Below, piece after piece: positions 54,127 through 63,269 of a DNA stretch of 64,000 nt. The translations under genes and the position numbers were made by a program. This DNA comes from Thalassotalea insulae. GTDB lineage: Bacteria > Pseudomonadota > Gammaproteobacteria > Enterobacterales > Alteromonadaceae. The notes under the pieces were generated by a model, which searched no databases, was not told where the DNA came from, and saw nothing but the letters and a program-made list of their open reading frames with translations. Within the stretch, counting starts at the first letter, position 1. Each line of letters starts with the position of its first letter. The stretch spans positions 4,092,001-4,156,000 of the forward strand of contig NZ_BSST01000001.1 of assembly GCF_030161395.1 (NCBI RefSeq), in the 5' to 3' direction.

Positions 54127-54156
54127 CAAAGGGGAAACAGCCGTATTTTCCCCTTT
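54127..54156. repeat. Perfect hairpin CAAAGGGGAAA/TTTCCCCTTTG
   Basis: Arms of 11 bp, CAAAGGGGAAA (54127-54137) and TTTCCCCTTTG (54146-54156), with an 8-nt loop. It is directly followed by a second GC-rich inverted block at 54162-54177. Confidence 0.65.
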
Positions 54157-54190
54157 GGGGGCAGCCGGCACCCCGGCAATATAACCAGAT

Positions 54191-54230
54191 AAAAGAAACA
54201 ACATTAAAAATGTGTTTCTTTTTAATGTTG
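54191..54230 (-). terminator. Candidate terminator of the metallo-hydrolase gene, with a competing stem
   Basis: Read on the - strand, CAACATTAAAAA pairs with TTTTTAATGTTG (12 bp, 54199-54210 with 54219-54230) and is followed by TTTCTTTTAT. A second stem, AAAAGAAACA with TGTTTCTTTT (54191-54200 with 54213-54222), overlaps it, so the two cannot form together. The AT-rich stem makes termination strength uncertain. Confidence 0.45.
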
Positions 54231-54265
54231 CTAACTATGTCCATTATAAAAAATTTAAACGTACT

Positions 54266-55225
54266 TTACCTGGCGATATAGCCTGCTTTAATTCCCGACT
54301 CCAGATCGAATTGATCGCCAACCGAGCCAACAACAAAATTCGTACGGTCACCGTTTAGTTTTGCCCGCAAGCTATAAAGTGCATTAAGGCCAGTGCAATG
54401 AGCACCGATCATTTGAGTAAGGCCAAAATGGTTTAATTTATCTGCAGTCCATTGCAACTGTGTTTCATTAGCATTGAGTAAATGAAAGCCGCCGATCGCA
54501 GCATCAATTTTTCCCGGATGAATATGATTGACGATATGAGCCATGGTATTAACGATACCTGCATGACCACAGCCTGCAATCAAAACAAATCCTTGTTCGG
54601 TATAAATCGCTAAGGATAAGTCTTCTTGAATAATATCTTCAATATCACCCTTGGCTGACGATACTTTACCCTTGCCATTCCAGTTTTTTTCATTTGTTTT
54701 ACGTGCGACATTACCGGTTAACCACACGCCAGGGATAATCTCTGTCGCATTTTCATAGATAAAAAATTTAACATTGTCTGCTTCTAATGAATGTTTCATT
54801 TTCAGCATGTTATTTTCTCGCCCAACTCTTTGAGCGAAAATACCTTTGCCAACGTGAACTTTAGTAAGCGCTTTGGGGTTTTGTTTTTTCAATGCATTAC
54901 GCAGAGTTAACAAGCCGCCAGTATGATCGCCATGATTATGACTGAGAATAACGTCCTCAACATCAGATAAGTCAATGCCTAAGTCTTTGGCATTTTTTAG
55001 TACTGTATTCGGGCGGTTGCCGGTATCAAATAATATTTTCTTACCATCAACTTCGATTAACGCTGAGTAACCCCATTCACCAATGCCCTGATTTGCCAGC
55101 ATGGTGGAGAGGGTGGTGACCTTAAGGCTTGTGACTTTATTATGTTTAATATTGGCTAAAGCAATATTGGACAACATTAATATTAAGCTACCGATGATTA
55201 ATGAAATTTTTGTAGTTATTTTCAT
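54266..55225 (-). CDS. Exported MBL-fold metallo-hydrolase
   Basis: The 319-residue protein has a signal peptide (about 1-24, ending ALA) and a metallo-beta-lactamase fold with the metal motif LSHNHGDHTGGL, later IAGCGHAGIVNTM and GGFHLL. The layout is that of the DHPPP-synthase-like MBL branch (STMLANQGIGEWGYSALIEV near the start). Export to the periplasm is unusual enough to note, as many relatives are cytoplasmic. The substrate is unknown. It stands alone on the - strand. Confidence 0.85.
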   Translation of the reverse strand: MKITTKISLIIGSLILMLSNIALANIKHNKVTSLKVTTLSTMLANQGIGEWGYSALIEVDGKKILFDTGNRPNTVLKNAKDLGIDLSDVEDVILSHNHGDHTGGLLTLRNALKKQNPKALTKVHVGKGIFAQRVGRENNMLKMKHSLEADNVKFFIYENATEIIPGVWLTGNVARKTNEKNWNGKGKVSSAKGDIEDIIQEDLSLAIYTEQGFVLIAGCGHAGIVNTMAHIVNHIHPGKIDAAIGGFHLLNANETQLQWTADKLNHFGLTQMIGAHCTGLNALYSLRAKLNGDRTNFVVGSVGDQFDLESGIKAGYIAR

Positions 55226-55427
55226 AAAAAGTCTCTGAAATAATTCCGTATTAAAGGTTAAGCATTAAACAGCACTCTGTTTTGATACGCAATTAAATAA
55301 TATGGCTCAATCCATTTAGCATGGAGACTAGTGTTGAGCTTTTAATAGACGAACGCTGCGTCTTGCTTATTTTCCTAGCAATCGCTATCGGGTACATAGA
55401 TATCAAACTCTTAGAGGTGCAGATAAA

Positions 55428-55454
55428 GAAAAACCCTCAAAAAGTGAGGGTTTT
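55428..55454 (-). terminator. Rho-independent terminator of asnS
   Basis: On the - strand AAAACCCTCA and TGAGGGTTTT form a perfect 10-bp stem with a 5-nt loop, followed by TTCTTT, 36 bp past the asnS stop. Confidence 0.88.
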
Positions 55455-55489
55455 GTAATAATATCAATTAACGATTAACTTCAGATCAC

Positions 55490-56890
55490 TTAGTAAGCTG
55501 CGTTATTCGGTGTACGTGGGAATGGAATGACATCTCTTACGTTTTGCATACCCGTTGCATAAGCAACTAAACGTTCAAAACCTAAACCAAAACCAGAGTG
55601 AGGTACTGTGCCGTAGCGGCGTAAATCACGATACCAGCCATAATCGACCGGATCTAAATTCATTTCTGCTAAACGTTTATCTAACACATCTAATCGTTCT
55701 TCACGTTGACTACCGCCAATAATTTCACCTATGCCCGGGGCTAATACATCCATCGCAGCAACAGTTTTACCATCATCATTTAAACGCATGTAGAAAGATT
55801 TGATGTCTTTCGGATAGTTTTGCAGTACTACCGGCCCGCCAACATGTTCTTCCGCCAGATAACGCTCATGTTCAGAATTTAAATCAACACCCCAGGCTAC
55901 TGGATTTTCAAAGTTTTTACCGCAGTTTTCTAAAATAGTAATAGCATCGGTATAATCCATACGAACGAAGTCACTATTGATCACTGAATTTAAGCGGTCA
56001 ATCACTGTTTTGTCGACTCGTTGTTGGAAAAATGCCATATCGTCAGCACGTTCTTCTAATACGGCTTTAAAGACGTATTTCAGCATTTCTTCTGCTAAAT
56101 CGGCAGCATCGGCTAAGTCAGCAAAGGCAATTTCTGGCTCTATCATCCAAAACTCTGCTAAGTGGCGACTGGTATTAGAGTTTTCTGCCCTAAACGTTGG
56201 ACCAAATGTATAAACTTTTGATAACGCACAACAGTATGTTTCAACGTTTAACTGCCCAGAAACGGTTAAGAAAGTTTCTTTACCAAAGAAATCTTCACTG
56301 TAATCGATGTCACCTTTATCGGTGCGCGGTAAGTTTTCCATATCTAGGGTACTGACTCTGAACATCTCGCCAGCACCTTCACAGTCACTGCCAGTGATCA
56401 AAGGTGTGCTGATCCAAAAGTAGCCTTTTTGATGTAAAAAGCGGTGAACAGCTTGCGCTAAAGTGTTTCTGACACGAGTGACTGCGCCACCAATATTGGT
56501 GCGAGGACGTAAATGTGCATGCTCTCGTAAAAACTCGATTGAGTGACGTTTTGCCGCCATCGGATAAGTGTCAGGGTCTTCAACTAAACCTAGTACTTCG
56601 ACTTTAGTTGCCTGAATTTCAAACGATTGTCCTTGCCCCGGAGATTCAACTAAGTTACCGGTGACTTTAACGCCAGCGCCTGTGGTCAGTTTTAATACAT
56701 CAGATTGATAATTGTCTAAATCATTGGGTGCAATGGCTTGGATAGCATCAAAACATGAGCCATCATGAATTGCTAGAAATGAAATACCGGCTTTTGAATC
56801 GCGACGAGTACGGATCCAACCATGTACGGTGATTTCTTCATCCACAGGGTATTTACCTGCTAAGACATCAGTAATTGCTATAACTGACAT
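55490..56890 (-). CDS. asnS: Asparaginyl-tRNA synthetase
   Basis: The 466-residue class IIb enzyme has an N-terminal OB fold (EITVHGWIRTRRDSKAGISF), motif 2 FRAENSNTSRHLAEFWMIEP and motif 3 GFGLGFERLVAYATG. The length matches the E. coli enzyme (466). It stands alone with its own terminator. Confidence 0.97.
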   Translation of the reverse strand: MSVIAITDVLAGKYPVDEEITVHGWIRTRRDSKAGISFLAIHDGSCFDAIQAIAPNDLDNYQSDVLKLTTGAGVKVTGNLVESPGQGQSFEIQATKVEVLGLVEDPDTYPMAAKRHSIEFLREHAHLRPRTNIGGAVTRVRNTLAQAVHRFLHQKGYFWISTPLITGSDCEGAGEMFRVSTLDMENLPRTDKGDIDYSEDFFGKETFLTVSGQLNVETYCCALSKVYTFGPTFRAENSNTSRHLAEFWMIEPEIAFADLADAADLAEEMLKYVFKAVLEERADDMAFFQQRVDKTVIDRLNSVINSDFVRMDYTDAITILENCGKNFENPVAWGVDLNSEHERYLAEEHVGGPVVLQNYPKDIKSFYMRLNDDGKTVAAMDVLAPGIGEIIGGSQREERLDVLDKRLAEMNLDPVDYGWYRDLRRYGTVPHSGFGLGFERLVAYATGMQNVRDVIPFPRTPNNAAY

Positions 56891-57033
56891 TTATCAACCT
56901 CTTTACTATAAAATTTGTTCTCGATTAAGGGGAGGATATGTTACCGTGATCACTAGGTTTCACAAGTAAAACTTGAATGATCTGCGCTAATTTTTTAACA
57001 AAAATGTAAATTTTTGCTTAAAAGGAGATTAAG

Positions 57034-57405
57034 ATGCATATTCCTCAGCATGAGAGACGAAAATCTGAAGACTTTTGGCATAAAGCGCTTAAGGTATTAG
57101 CACTCGTTGCCTGGGGAATATTTATTGTTGCATTAATACTGTCATATTATGCGGCACCAGACAGTGATTTTGGTGTCTTACGTTACCATCAAATGACCAT
57201 TCGTAAGTTTTGGCTGACGCCTATGACAGGGTATTTATATATATTGTTGTGGTGCAGCGCCTTTATTAGTTATTTGTCACTGATCATTAATAAATATCGA
57301 AGCCGACGAAAAAGCGATAACAAGTATTTTAATTTCTGGTTACTGTTTTTAATTTCTACTGCCTGGGTGGTCTATCTTGCTATCCAGCTAATGTCGGCGT
57401 CATAA
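57034..57405 (+). CDS. Small membrane protein of unknown function
   Basis: AAGGAG lies about 7 bases before the ATG, a near-perfect ribosome binding site. The 123-residue protein has a charged cytoplasmic start (HERRKSEDFWHKAL), three membrane helices (about 20-43, 64-86, 97-120) and a basic loop RSRRKSDNK. No family is recognised. It is divergent from asnS and convergent with bioA. Confidence 0.8.
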   Translation: MHIPQHERRKSEDFWHKALKVLALVAWGIFIVALILSYYAAPDSDFGVLRYHQMTIRKFWLTPMTGYLYILLWCSAFISYLSLIINKYRSRRKSDNKYFNFWLLFLISTAWVVYLAIQLMSAS

Positions 57406-57430
57406 TGCTATATATTACGTTATCGTCATT

Positions 57431-58729
57431 TTATAGGAAGCATTCAACTTCATTTACCACGGTACTAATGGCTTGTGTTAGTTTACTTAATTGATCAGGC
57501 TTTATTATTAATGGCGGCATAATATAAATTAATTTACCAAAGGGCCTGATCCATACTCCTAATTCGACAAAGCGTTTTTGAATTGCAGCAACATTAACTG
57601 CAGCGTTAGTTTCTACTACCCCAATACTACCTAAAACTCTGGCATCATTAACTTGAGGATGCGCTTTGAGTGGCAATAATTCGGCGACTAATTGTAGTTC
57701 TATTTCTTTTACTCGTGTTTGCCAATCTTGCTCAAGTAATAAATTAATACTGGCATTAGCGACTGCACAGGCGAGAGGGTTACCCATATAAGTAGGGCCA
57801 TGCATAAAACAACTGGCTTCACCATCACTAATGGTTTTTGCGATGTGTTCAGTGCAAAGGGTTGCTGCAAGTGACAAATAGCCACCCGTTAAGGTTTTAC
57901 CTAAACACATAATATCTGGACTAATCTCAGACCATTCGCAGGCGAATAGTTTGCCGGTGCGTCCAAGGCCGGTCGCAATTTCATCTGCAATAAATAGCAC
58001 TTGGTATTTATCGCAGAGGTGACGTACCTGTTTTAAATATTCTGGGTGGTAGAAATGCATACCACCAGTGCCTTGCACGATAGGTTCAATGATAAATGCG
58101 GCGAGTTGATGATGATGTTGTTCAAATAGCTGCGCTAATTGCTCAGTTTCATGTGCTTGCCATGGTTGATCTATAGTAATCCTCGGCGCGGGTGCAAATA
58201 CGCTTTTCATTAATACATTATCAAATATTTGATGCATACCCGTTACTGGATCACATACCGACATCGCAGCAAAGGTATCACCATGATAACCATTACGCAC
58301 AGTGAGCAGCTTATGTTTTTCTGAGCGCTGCTGACTTTGCCAATATTGCAATGCCATTTTTATCGCAACTTCTACTGCGACCGAGCCACTGTCAGAGAAA
58401 AATATCCGATCTAAGCCTTTAGGGGTAATGTTAATTAAGGTTTCAGCTAAGGCTATTGCCGGTTGATGTGTTAAACCACCAAACATTACATGTGAAAATT
58501 GTTGTGCCTGAGCCGTTAACGCTTGGTTTAATACCGGATGATTATAGCCGTGAAGTACTGACCACCATGATGACATGCCATCGATTAAAGTCTCACCTGT
58601 CGCTAAGTTGATGTTAACCCCATGGGCTGACTCTACGAGATAAGAAGGGAGCGGATCACTCATAGAAGTATAAGGATGCCAGATATGTTCGCGGTCAAAC
58701 GCTAAACTGTCAGTATGATTTTTATTCAT
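57431..58729 (-). CDS. bioA: Adenosylmethionine-8-amino-7-oxononanoate aminotransferase
   Basis: ATG 58729 (MNKNHTDSLAFDREHIWHPY) gives 432 residues, close to E. coli BioA (429). The frame extends upstream only to unlikely starts. Class III aminotransferase features are VRNGYHGDTFAAMSV, IADEIATGLGRTG and the PLP-binding lysine in MCLGKTLTGGYL. It converts KAPA to DAPA using S-adenosylmethionine as amino donor. The BirA operator touches its start codon and no good ribosome binding site is visible, so its message probably has a very short leader. Confidence 0.96.
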   Translation of the reverse strand: MNKNHTDSLAFDREHIWHPYTSMSDPLPSYLVESAHGVNINLATGETLIDGMSSWWSVLHGYNHPVLNQALTAQAQQFSHVMFGGLTHQPAIALAETLINITPKGLDRIFFSDSGSVAVEVAIKMALQYWQSQQRSEKHKLLTVRNGYHGDTFAAMSVCDPVTGMHQIFDNVLMKSVFAPAPRITIDQPWQAHETEQLAQLFEQHHHQLAAFIIEPIVQGTGGMHFYHPEYLKQVRHLCDKYQVLFIADEIATGLGRTGKLFACEWSEISPDIMCLGKTLTGGYLSLAATLCTEHIAKTISDGEASCFMHGPTYMGNPLACAVANASINLLLEQDWQTRVKEIELQLVAELLPLKAHPQVNDARVLGSIGVVETNAAVNVAAIQKRFVELGVWIRPFGKLIYIMPPLIIKPDQLSKLTQAISTVVNEVECFL

Positions 58730-58762
58730 TTGTAAACTTAAGTGTTGGTAATTTGTTGACAA
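58730..58762. promoter_or_regulatory. BirA operator between bioA and bioBFCD
   Basis: The half-sites TTGTAAACT (58730-58738) and TGTTGACAA (58754-58762) are separated by 15 bp, matching the BirA consensus TTGTAAACC-N14-16-GGTTTACAA at 15 of 18 positions. The location between divergent bioA and bioB is the classical one. The right half contains the -35 of the bioB promoter. Confidence 0.85.
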
Positions 58763-58783
58763 GATAGGATTTGTGCATAGACT
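58756..58783 (+). promoter_or_regulatory. Candidate sigma-70 promoter of bioBFCD
   Basis: A perfect -35 TTGACA (58756-58761) is followed 16 bp later by TAGACT (58778-58783). The -35 lies within the BirA half-site, so bound BirA-biotinyl-AMP should block it. Confidence 0.65.
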
Positions 58784-58848
58784 ACCGATTAAAATAGCCA
58801 GATGCAATTGCCTGTCGGTAATTCAATTCTTTAATAGGTAGTATTAAG

Positions 58849-59925
58849 ATGCCCCAATTAGCTCAATCTTCAGCGCACAATAATGATAATGTTCGTCATA
58901 ACTGGACATTAGATGAGGTTAATGCCTTATTTGCATTACCCTTTAACGATCTGATGTTTCAGGCGCAAACTATACATCGTCAACATTTTAATGCCAATGA
59001 AGTACAAGTCAGCACTTTATTATCGATTAAGACAGGGGCATGTCCGGAAGATTGTAAATATTGCTCACAAAGTGCTCGTTATAAAACTGATATTGAAAAA
59101 GAGCGCTTAATGGAAGTGGAAAAAGTACTGGAAGCGGCAAAGCGCGCGAAAGAACAGGGTTCAACCCGCTTTTGTATGGGAGCTGCCTGGCGTAACCCGA
59201 AAGAGCGTGATATGCCATATGTTGTTGAAATGGTGAAAGGCGTTAAATCCTTAGGGCTAGAAACTTGTATGACGCTTGGCATGTTATCGACAGAACAAGC
59301 GAATGAATTACAACAAGCGGGATTAGATTATTACAACCATAATTTAGATACTTCCCCAGAGCATTATAATCAGATCATTACCACCCGTTCTTATCAAGAT
59401 AGATTAGATACCTTAGATAATGTTCGTAGTGCCGGTATGAAAGTGTGTAGTGGTGGTATTGTTGGCTTGGGAGAGCAGGCAACTGACAGAGCTTCATTAT
59501 TAATGCAGCTTGCTAACTTAACGCCACAACCAGAAAGTGTTCCTATTAATATGTTGGTTAAAATCGACGGTACGCCATTAGCGGATGTTGAAGATCTCGA
59601 TCATTTTGATTTTATCCGTTGTATTGCAGTTGCGCGTATCATGATGCCCAAAAGCCATGTTCGTTTATCGGCGGGTCGAGAGGCAATGAATGAGCAAATG
59701 CAGGCCATGTGCTTTTTAGCCGGAGCAAATTCGATTTTTTATGGCTGTAAGTTATTAACTGCTGCTAACCCGGAAACGAATCAGGATATTCTGCTCTTTA
59801 AAAAGCTGGGTATTAATACGGAAACTGTTGCCAATGATATTGATGAATCAATTGAACAACAGCAATTGCAGGCAAAAGTTGTTGAACAGCAACACAGTGA
59901 CTTATTTTATAATGCGGCCAATTAA
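58849..59925 (+). CDS. bioB: Biotin synthase
   Basis: The 358-residue radical SAM enzyme has the 4Fe-4S motif CPEDCKYCSQS and the conserved YNHNLDTSPE and RLSAGREAMN regions, the latter with the arginine that binds the 2Fe-2S cluster used as sulfur source. It converts dethiobiotin to biotin. It heads bioB-bioF-bioC-bioD. Confidence 0.97.
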   Translation: MPQLAQSSAHNNDNVRHNWTLDEVNALFALPFNDLMFQAQTIHRQHFNANEVQVSTLLSIKTGACPEDCKYCSQSARYKTDIEKERLMEVEKVLEAAKRAKEQGSTRFCMGAAWRNPKERDMPYVVEMVKGVKSLGLETCMTLGMLSTEQANELQQAGLDYYNHNLDTSPEHYNQIITTRSYQDRLDTLDNVRSAGMKVCSGGIVGLGEQATDRASLLMQLANLTPQPESVPINMLVKIDGTPLADVEDLDHFDFIRCIAVARIMMPKSHVRLSAGREAMNEQMQAMCFLAGANSIFYGCKLLTAANPETNQDILLFKKLGINTETVANDIDESIEQQQLQAKVVEQQHSDLFYNAAN

Positions 59926-59937
59926 TAAGCGCGGCTA

Positions 59938-61080
59938 ATGAGCTTTTCATTTTTAACTCAGCAGTTAGCGAAACAGCAACAACAACATTTATACCGCCAG
60001 CGTCAGCTCGTTGAACAACAAGCTGGCCGAGAAATCCAAATCGCGGGTAAAAATTATCTTAATTTTTCTGCTAATGATTATTTAGGGTTAAATCATCATC
60101 CGGCGATCAACCAGGCATTGCAAGAGGGCGTAGATAAGTTTGGTGTCTGCTCGACTGGTTCAAGTTTGATCACTGGTTATCATTATGCCCATCAGGCGTT
60201 GGAAGATACTATTTGTCAGTGGCTTAATAAACCTAAATGTTTGTTATTTAATAGCGGCTTTGCCGCCAATGTTGGTGTGTTAAAAACGTTAGCTCGGCAA
60301 AATAGTCATTTTTATCTCGATAAGCTTGCCCATGCATCATTAATCGAAGGTGCCTTTGTTGATAAACGAATGGCAAAGCGATTTTTACATAATGATTACC
60401 AGCAGTTAGATAAGCAGCTAGCTCAGCACGCCGGTGATGATCAACTGATTGTTTCAGAAGGAATATTCAGTATGGACGGTGATCAGGCAGATATTTGTCA
60501 ATTACGCGCTGTTGCAGATCAACACAAGGCTTGGCTTTATATTGATGATGCTCATAGCATAGGGGTTATTGGTCAATCTGGTCAGGGAAGTGCTAGTTAT
60601 CAACAGCCGATTGAAATTATTATGGCAACCTTTGGTAAAGCAATTGCAACCAGTGGGGCTTTTATTGCATGTGATGAAGAATTACATAACTATTTAATCA
60701 ATTTCTGCCGTGATTATATTTATTCCACGGCAATGTCACCGGCAGTTGCCTGGGCGACGAAAAAAAGTATCGAGCTTATTCAACAAGATCAGTGGCGGCG
60801 AGAAAAAATATCCGTTTTAAGTGAATTGTTTTCGTCTACACTTAATGCGTCGGTAAATTTGCTCCCTAGCACATCTTCAATTCATGCCATAGTGCTAGGC
60901 AGTGAGCAAAGTGCATTAGAAATTTCAGAAAAATTAAAATCTCAAGGTATTTGGTTATCAGCTATCCGTCCGCCAACGGTAGCGAAAGGTACATCTAGGT
61001 TACGTGTTACCATTTGTGCTAGCCATAATGAAAATGATATCAAGTACTTAGCTGAGTCTATCAATAGGGTTGTTAATTAA
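59938..61080 (+). CDS. bioF: 8-amino-7-oxononanoate synthase
   Basis: The 380-residue PLP enzyme has NFSANDYLGLNHHP, the substrate region FGVCSTGSSLITGYHYAHQ, aspartate in DDAHSIGVIG and the PLP lysine in TFGKAIATSGAF. It condenses pimeloyl-ACP with alanine. It is 12 bp after bioB, and its stop overlaps the bioC start (TAATG). Confidence 0.96.
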   Translation: MSFSFLTQQLAKQQQQHLYRQRQLVEQQAGREIQIAGKNYLNFSANDYLGLNHHPAINQALQEGVDKFGVCSTGSSLITGYHYAHQALEDTICQWLNKPKCLLFNSGFAANVGVLKTLARQNSHFYLDKLAHASLIEGAFVDKRMAKRFLHNDYQQLDKQLAQHAGDDQLIVSEGIFSMDGDQADICQLRAVADQHKAWLYIDDAHSIGVIGQSGQGSASYQQPIEIIMATFGKAIATSGAFIACDEELHNYLINFCRDYIYSTAMSPAVAWATKKSIELIQQDQWRREKISVLSELFSSTLNASVNLLPSTSSIHAIVLGSEQSALEISEKLKSQGIWLSAIRPPTVAKGTSRLRVTICASHNENDIKYLAESINRVVN

Positions 61081-61865
61081 TGCCAGATGTACATATACGT
61101 TATCAAATAGCTAAATCTTTTGGTTTAGCCAGTCACTCTTATGATATTTCGGCGCGCTTACAACGTTATAGTGGTAAACATTTAATGCCATGGTTACCTA
61201 ACCGAAATGATTTAACCGTATTAGATTTAGGTTGCGGTACTGGTTTTTTTACTGAGATATTAGCACAGCGATTTGAGCACGTATTTGGCTTAGATATTTC
61301 GGGGAAAATGCTTTCGTTTGCGAAAGAGAATCGAGATCAAGAAATCACTTGGTTGCATGGGGATGCCTATAAATTACCTTTGGCTGATAAATCGGTTGAT
61401 CTGGTGTATTCCAATTTAATGATCCAATGGTGTGATGATTTAACTATTGTTGTAAATGAAATCTTAAGGGTATTGAAGCCCGGCGGCTTGTTCATATTTT
61501 CTACCTTAGTAGAAGGTACACTATTCGAATTGAAATCTTCTTGGGCACAAGTCGATCAGGATAAGCATGTGATCGATTTTAAAACTGAGCAGCAATTAAG
61601 TGAGCTGTTTAATTCTGAGCACAGTAAGTTGATTGAGCATAATAGTCAGGACATTATTTTAGAATATGAAAATGTCCTGCACTTGGCGCGAGAGTTAAAA
61701 GGTTTAGGGGCGAATAAAGTCCCTAAAAAAAGTGCCAAAGGCTTAGCAGGTAAAGATAAATGGCAAAAGATGATGCAGAGTTATCAGGACTTTTTAGAGC
61801 CTACGGGTATTTATCCCGCCACTTATCGGGTTTATTCGGGTATTTTGGTTAAATTGAATAGCTAG
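61080..61865 (+). CDS. bioC: Malonyl-ACP O-methyltransferase
   Basis: The 261-residue class I methyltransferase has the SAM motif LDLGCGTGFFTEIL and the BioC-typical IAKSFGLASHSYDISARLQR start. It methylates malonyl-ACP so that fatty acid synthase can build pimeloyl-ACP. The matching esterase BioH is not in this operon. Confidence 0.94.
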   Translation: MPDVHIRYQIAKSFGLASHSYDISARLQRYSGKHLMPWLPNRNDLTVLDLGCGTGFFTEILAQRFEHVFGLDISGKMLSFAKENRDQEITWLHGDAYKLPLADKSVDLVYSNLMIQWCDDLTIVVNEILRVLKPGGLFIFSTLVEGTLFELKSSWAQVDQDKHVIDFKTEQQLSELFNSEHSKLIEHNSQDIILEYENVLHLARELKGLGANKVPKKSAKGLAGKDKWQKMMQSYQDFLEPTGIYPATYRVYSGILVKLNS

Positions 61866-62531
61866 ATGAAAAAAATATTTATTACTGCGACTGATACTGA
61901 TGCAGGCAAAACGCATATTGCGCAAAGTATTCTCTATGCACTCTCACAGCAAAAGTTAAAAGTTGCCGCGTTTAAGCCAATTTCAGCTGGCTGCGAGCTT
62001 ATAGATGATCAACTGATCAATGAAGATGCCCGTTTACTGGCGGAACAGGCCAATTGCGGTCAAACAATTGCAGCCGTTAATCCAATTGCATTTAAAGAGC
62101 CGATTGCACCGCATATTGCCGCAGCAAAGTATCAGCAAAAAATTGAGCTTGCTGACATTTATCATAACTTTCAGGATATCGTACGGTTACAACCCGATGT
62201 TGTCATTACTGAAGGCGCTGGAGGCTGGCGCTTACCGTTAGGGCAAGGTCATTTTTTATCTGAATTTGCTCAACAAACAGAACAGCAGGTCATTTTAATT
62301 GTCAATATGAAATTGGGGTGTTTAAACCATGCGGTATTAACATATCAGGCAATTTGTCAGGATGGATTGTCTTGCCTTGGCTGGATAGCAAACTGCCAAG
62401 AAGAAATGCCTTACTTGGCAGAAAATCTTGCTGAATTAACGCAATTAATTAAAGCACCTTTGATTGGCAAGGTGTTATATCAGCCGGATATAAAACAGGT
62501 AGCGCAAGCTCTAGATCTTACGCTACTTTAG
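61866..62531 (+). CDS. bioD: Dethiobiotin synthetase
   Basis: The 221-residue ATPase has the P-loop ITATDTDAGKTHIAQSI and the conserved KPISAGCE and TEGAGGWRLPL regions. It carboxylates DAPA to dethiobiotin. Its ATG directly follows the bioC stop. It converges on pepE 16 bp away, without an obvious terminator. Confidence 0.95.
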   Translation: MKKIFITATDTDAGKTHIAQSILYALSQQKLKVAAFKPISAGCELIDDQLINEDARLLAEQANCGQTIAAVNPIAFKEPIAPHIAAAKYQQKIELADIYHNFQDIVRLQPDVVITEGAGGWRLPLGQGHFLSEFAQQTEQQVILIVNMKLGCLNHAVLTYQAICQDGLSCLGWIANCQEEMPYLAENLAELTQLIKAPLIGKVLYQPDIKQVAQALDLTLL

Positions 62532-62547
62532 TAAAAGCCGATTGCAC

Positions 62548-63267
62548 TTATAATAAATGCGCTAAATTATCATTGATTGTAAGTCGGGTTTTATTGCCGT
62601 TATTAAATAATACGCCACTAACATCAATATTTTTTCCCATCACTAGCTGCATTTTGCCATTAGCGATTTTTAGCGCCGAGCCTTCTTCGATGCCGATAAT
62701 ATTCGTCTCAGGCTTAAGCACCATAAACTCTGCCAAACGTTGTTCACGGGTTTCACCATTAAAGCCAGGTGGTTGATATTCAGTGTAATGAGGATTTAGC
62801 TGAAAGTTAACCAGAGCTAATGCGCTAAAACTAGGTGGTTCAATAATTGGCATATCATTGGTAGTTTTAATACTGAGTCCCGCAATATTAGCGCCTGCGC
62901 TCCAACCAATATAAGGAGTACCTGAATTAACTTTTGCTCTAATTTCATTTAATAAATTAAAGTGATACAGGCGTTCAAGTAAACGAAAAGTATTACCGCC
63001 GCCAACGAGAATGGCTTGCGCTTGTTTAACTGCCATTACCGCATCATTTGTCTCATCTATTCCAACCACATCAACATCAATAGCAGCTAACGCCGCTTTT
63101 ACTTTTGAGCTGTATTCTTGGTAGCTCATGGTGACACCAGCATAAGGAATAAAAAGCACGGTTTTAATATCGGCTAGCTGTTGCTTGATCAATGTTAACG
63201 CATGACTGAGATAATCAGTCGTACCGACGCGAGAACTACTTATCAGTAATATGTTTTTATTTTCCAT
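62548..63267 (-). CDS. pepE: Dipeptidase E (alpha-aspartyl dipeptidase)
   Basis: The 239-residue S51 peptidase has the nucleophile in YIGWSAGANIAG, the glycine-rich AILVGGGNTFRLLE and the His region QLNPHYTEYQ. It cleaves N-terminal Asp dipeptides in the cytoplasm. Its start is 2 bp after the HicB-like gene's stop, an unusual pairing that suggests joint expression. Confidence 0.93.
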   Translation of the reverse strand: MENKNILLISSSRVGTTDYLSHALTLIKQQLADIKTVLFIPYAGVTMSYQEYSSKVKAALAAIDVDVVGIDETNDAVMAVKQAQAILVGGGNTFRLLERLYHFNLLNEIRAKVNSGTPYIGWSAGANIAGLSIKTTNDMPIIEPPSFSALALVNFQLNPHYTEYQPPGFNGETREQRLAEFMVLKPETNIIGIEEGSALKIANGKMQLVMGKNIDVSGVLFNNGNKTRLTINDNLAHLL

Positions 63268-63269
63268 TG

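Larger units (their letters stand above)
53861..54265. other. Gene-free structured segment
   Basis: No credible reading frame. It contains a near-exact 17-bp direct repeat (53953-53969 and 53994-54010), a perfect hairpin (54127-54156), a GC-rich block with GCCGG/CCGGC arms (54162-54177) and two competing AT-rich stems (54191-54230). The middle (54095-54178) is clearly richer in G and C than its surroundings. It may be a decayed mobile element or a structured RNA; I do not recognise it. Confidence 0.5.

Noticed and set aside
54127..54177. Integron attC site
   Set aside because: I could not find paired RYYYAAC/GTTRRRY core sites at the expected ends, and no integrase or cassette genes are visible.
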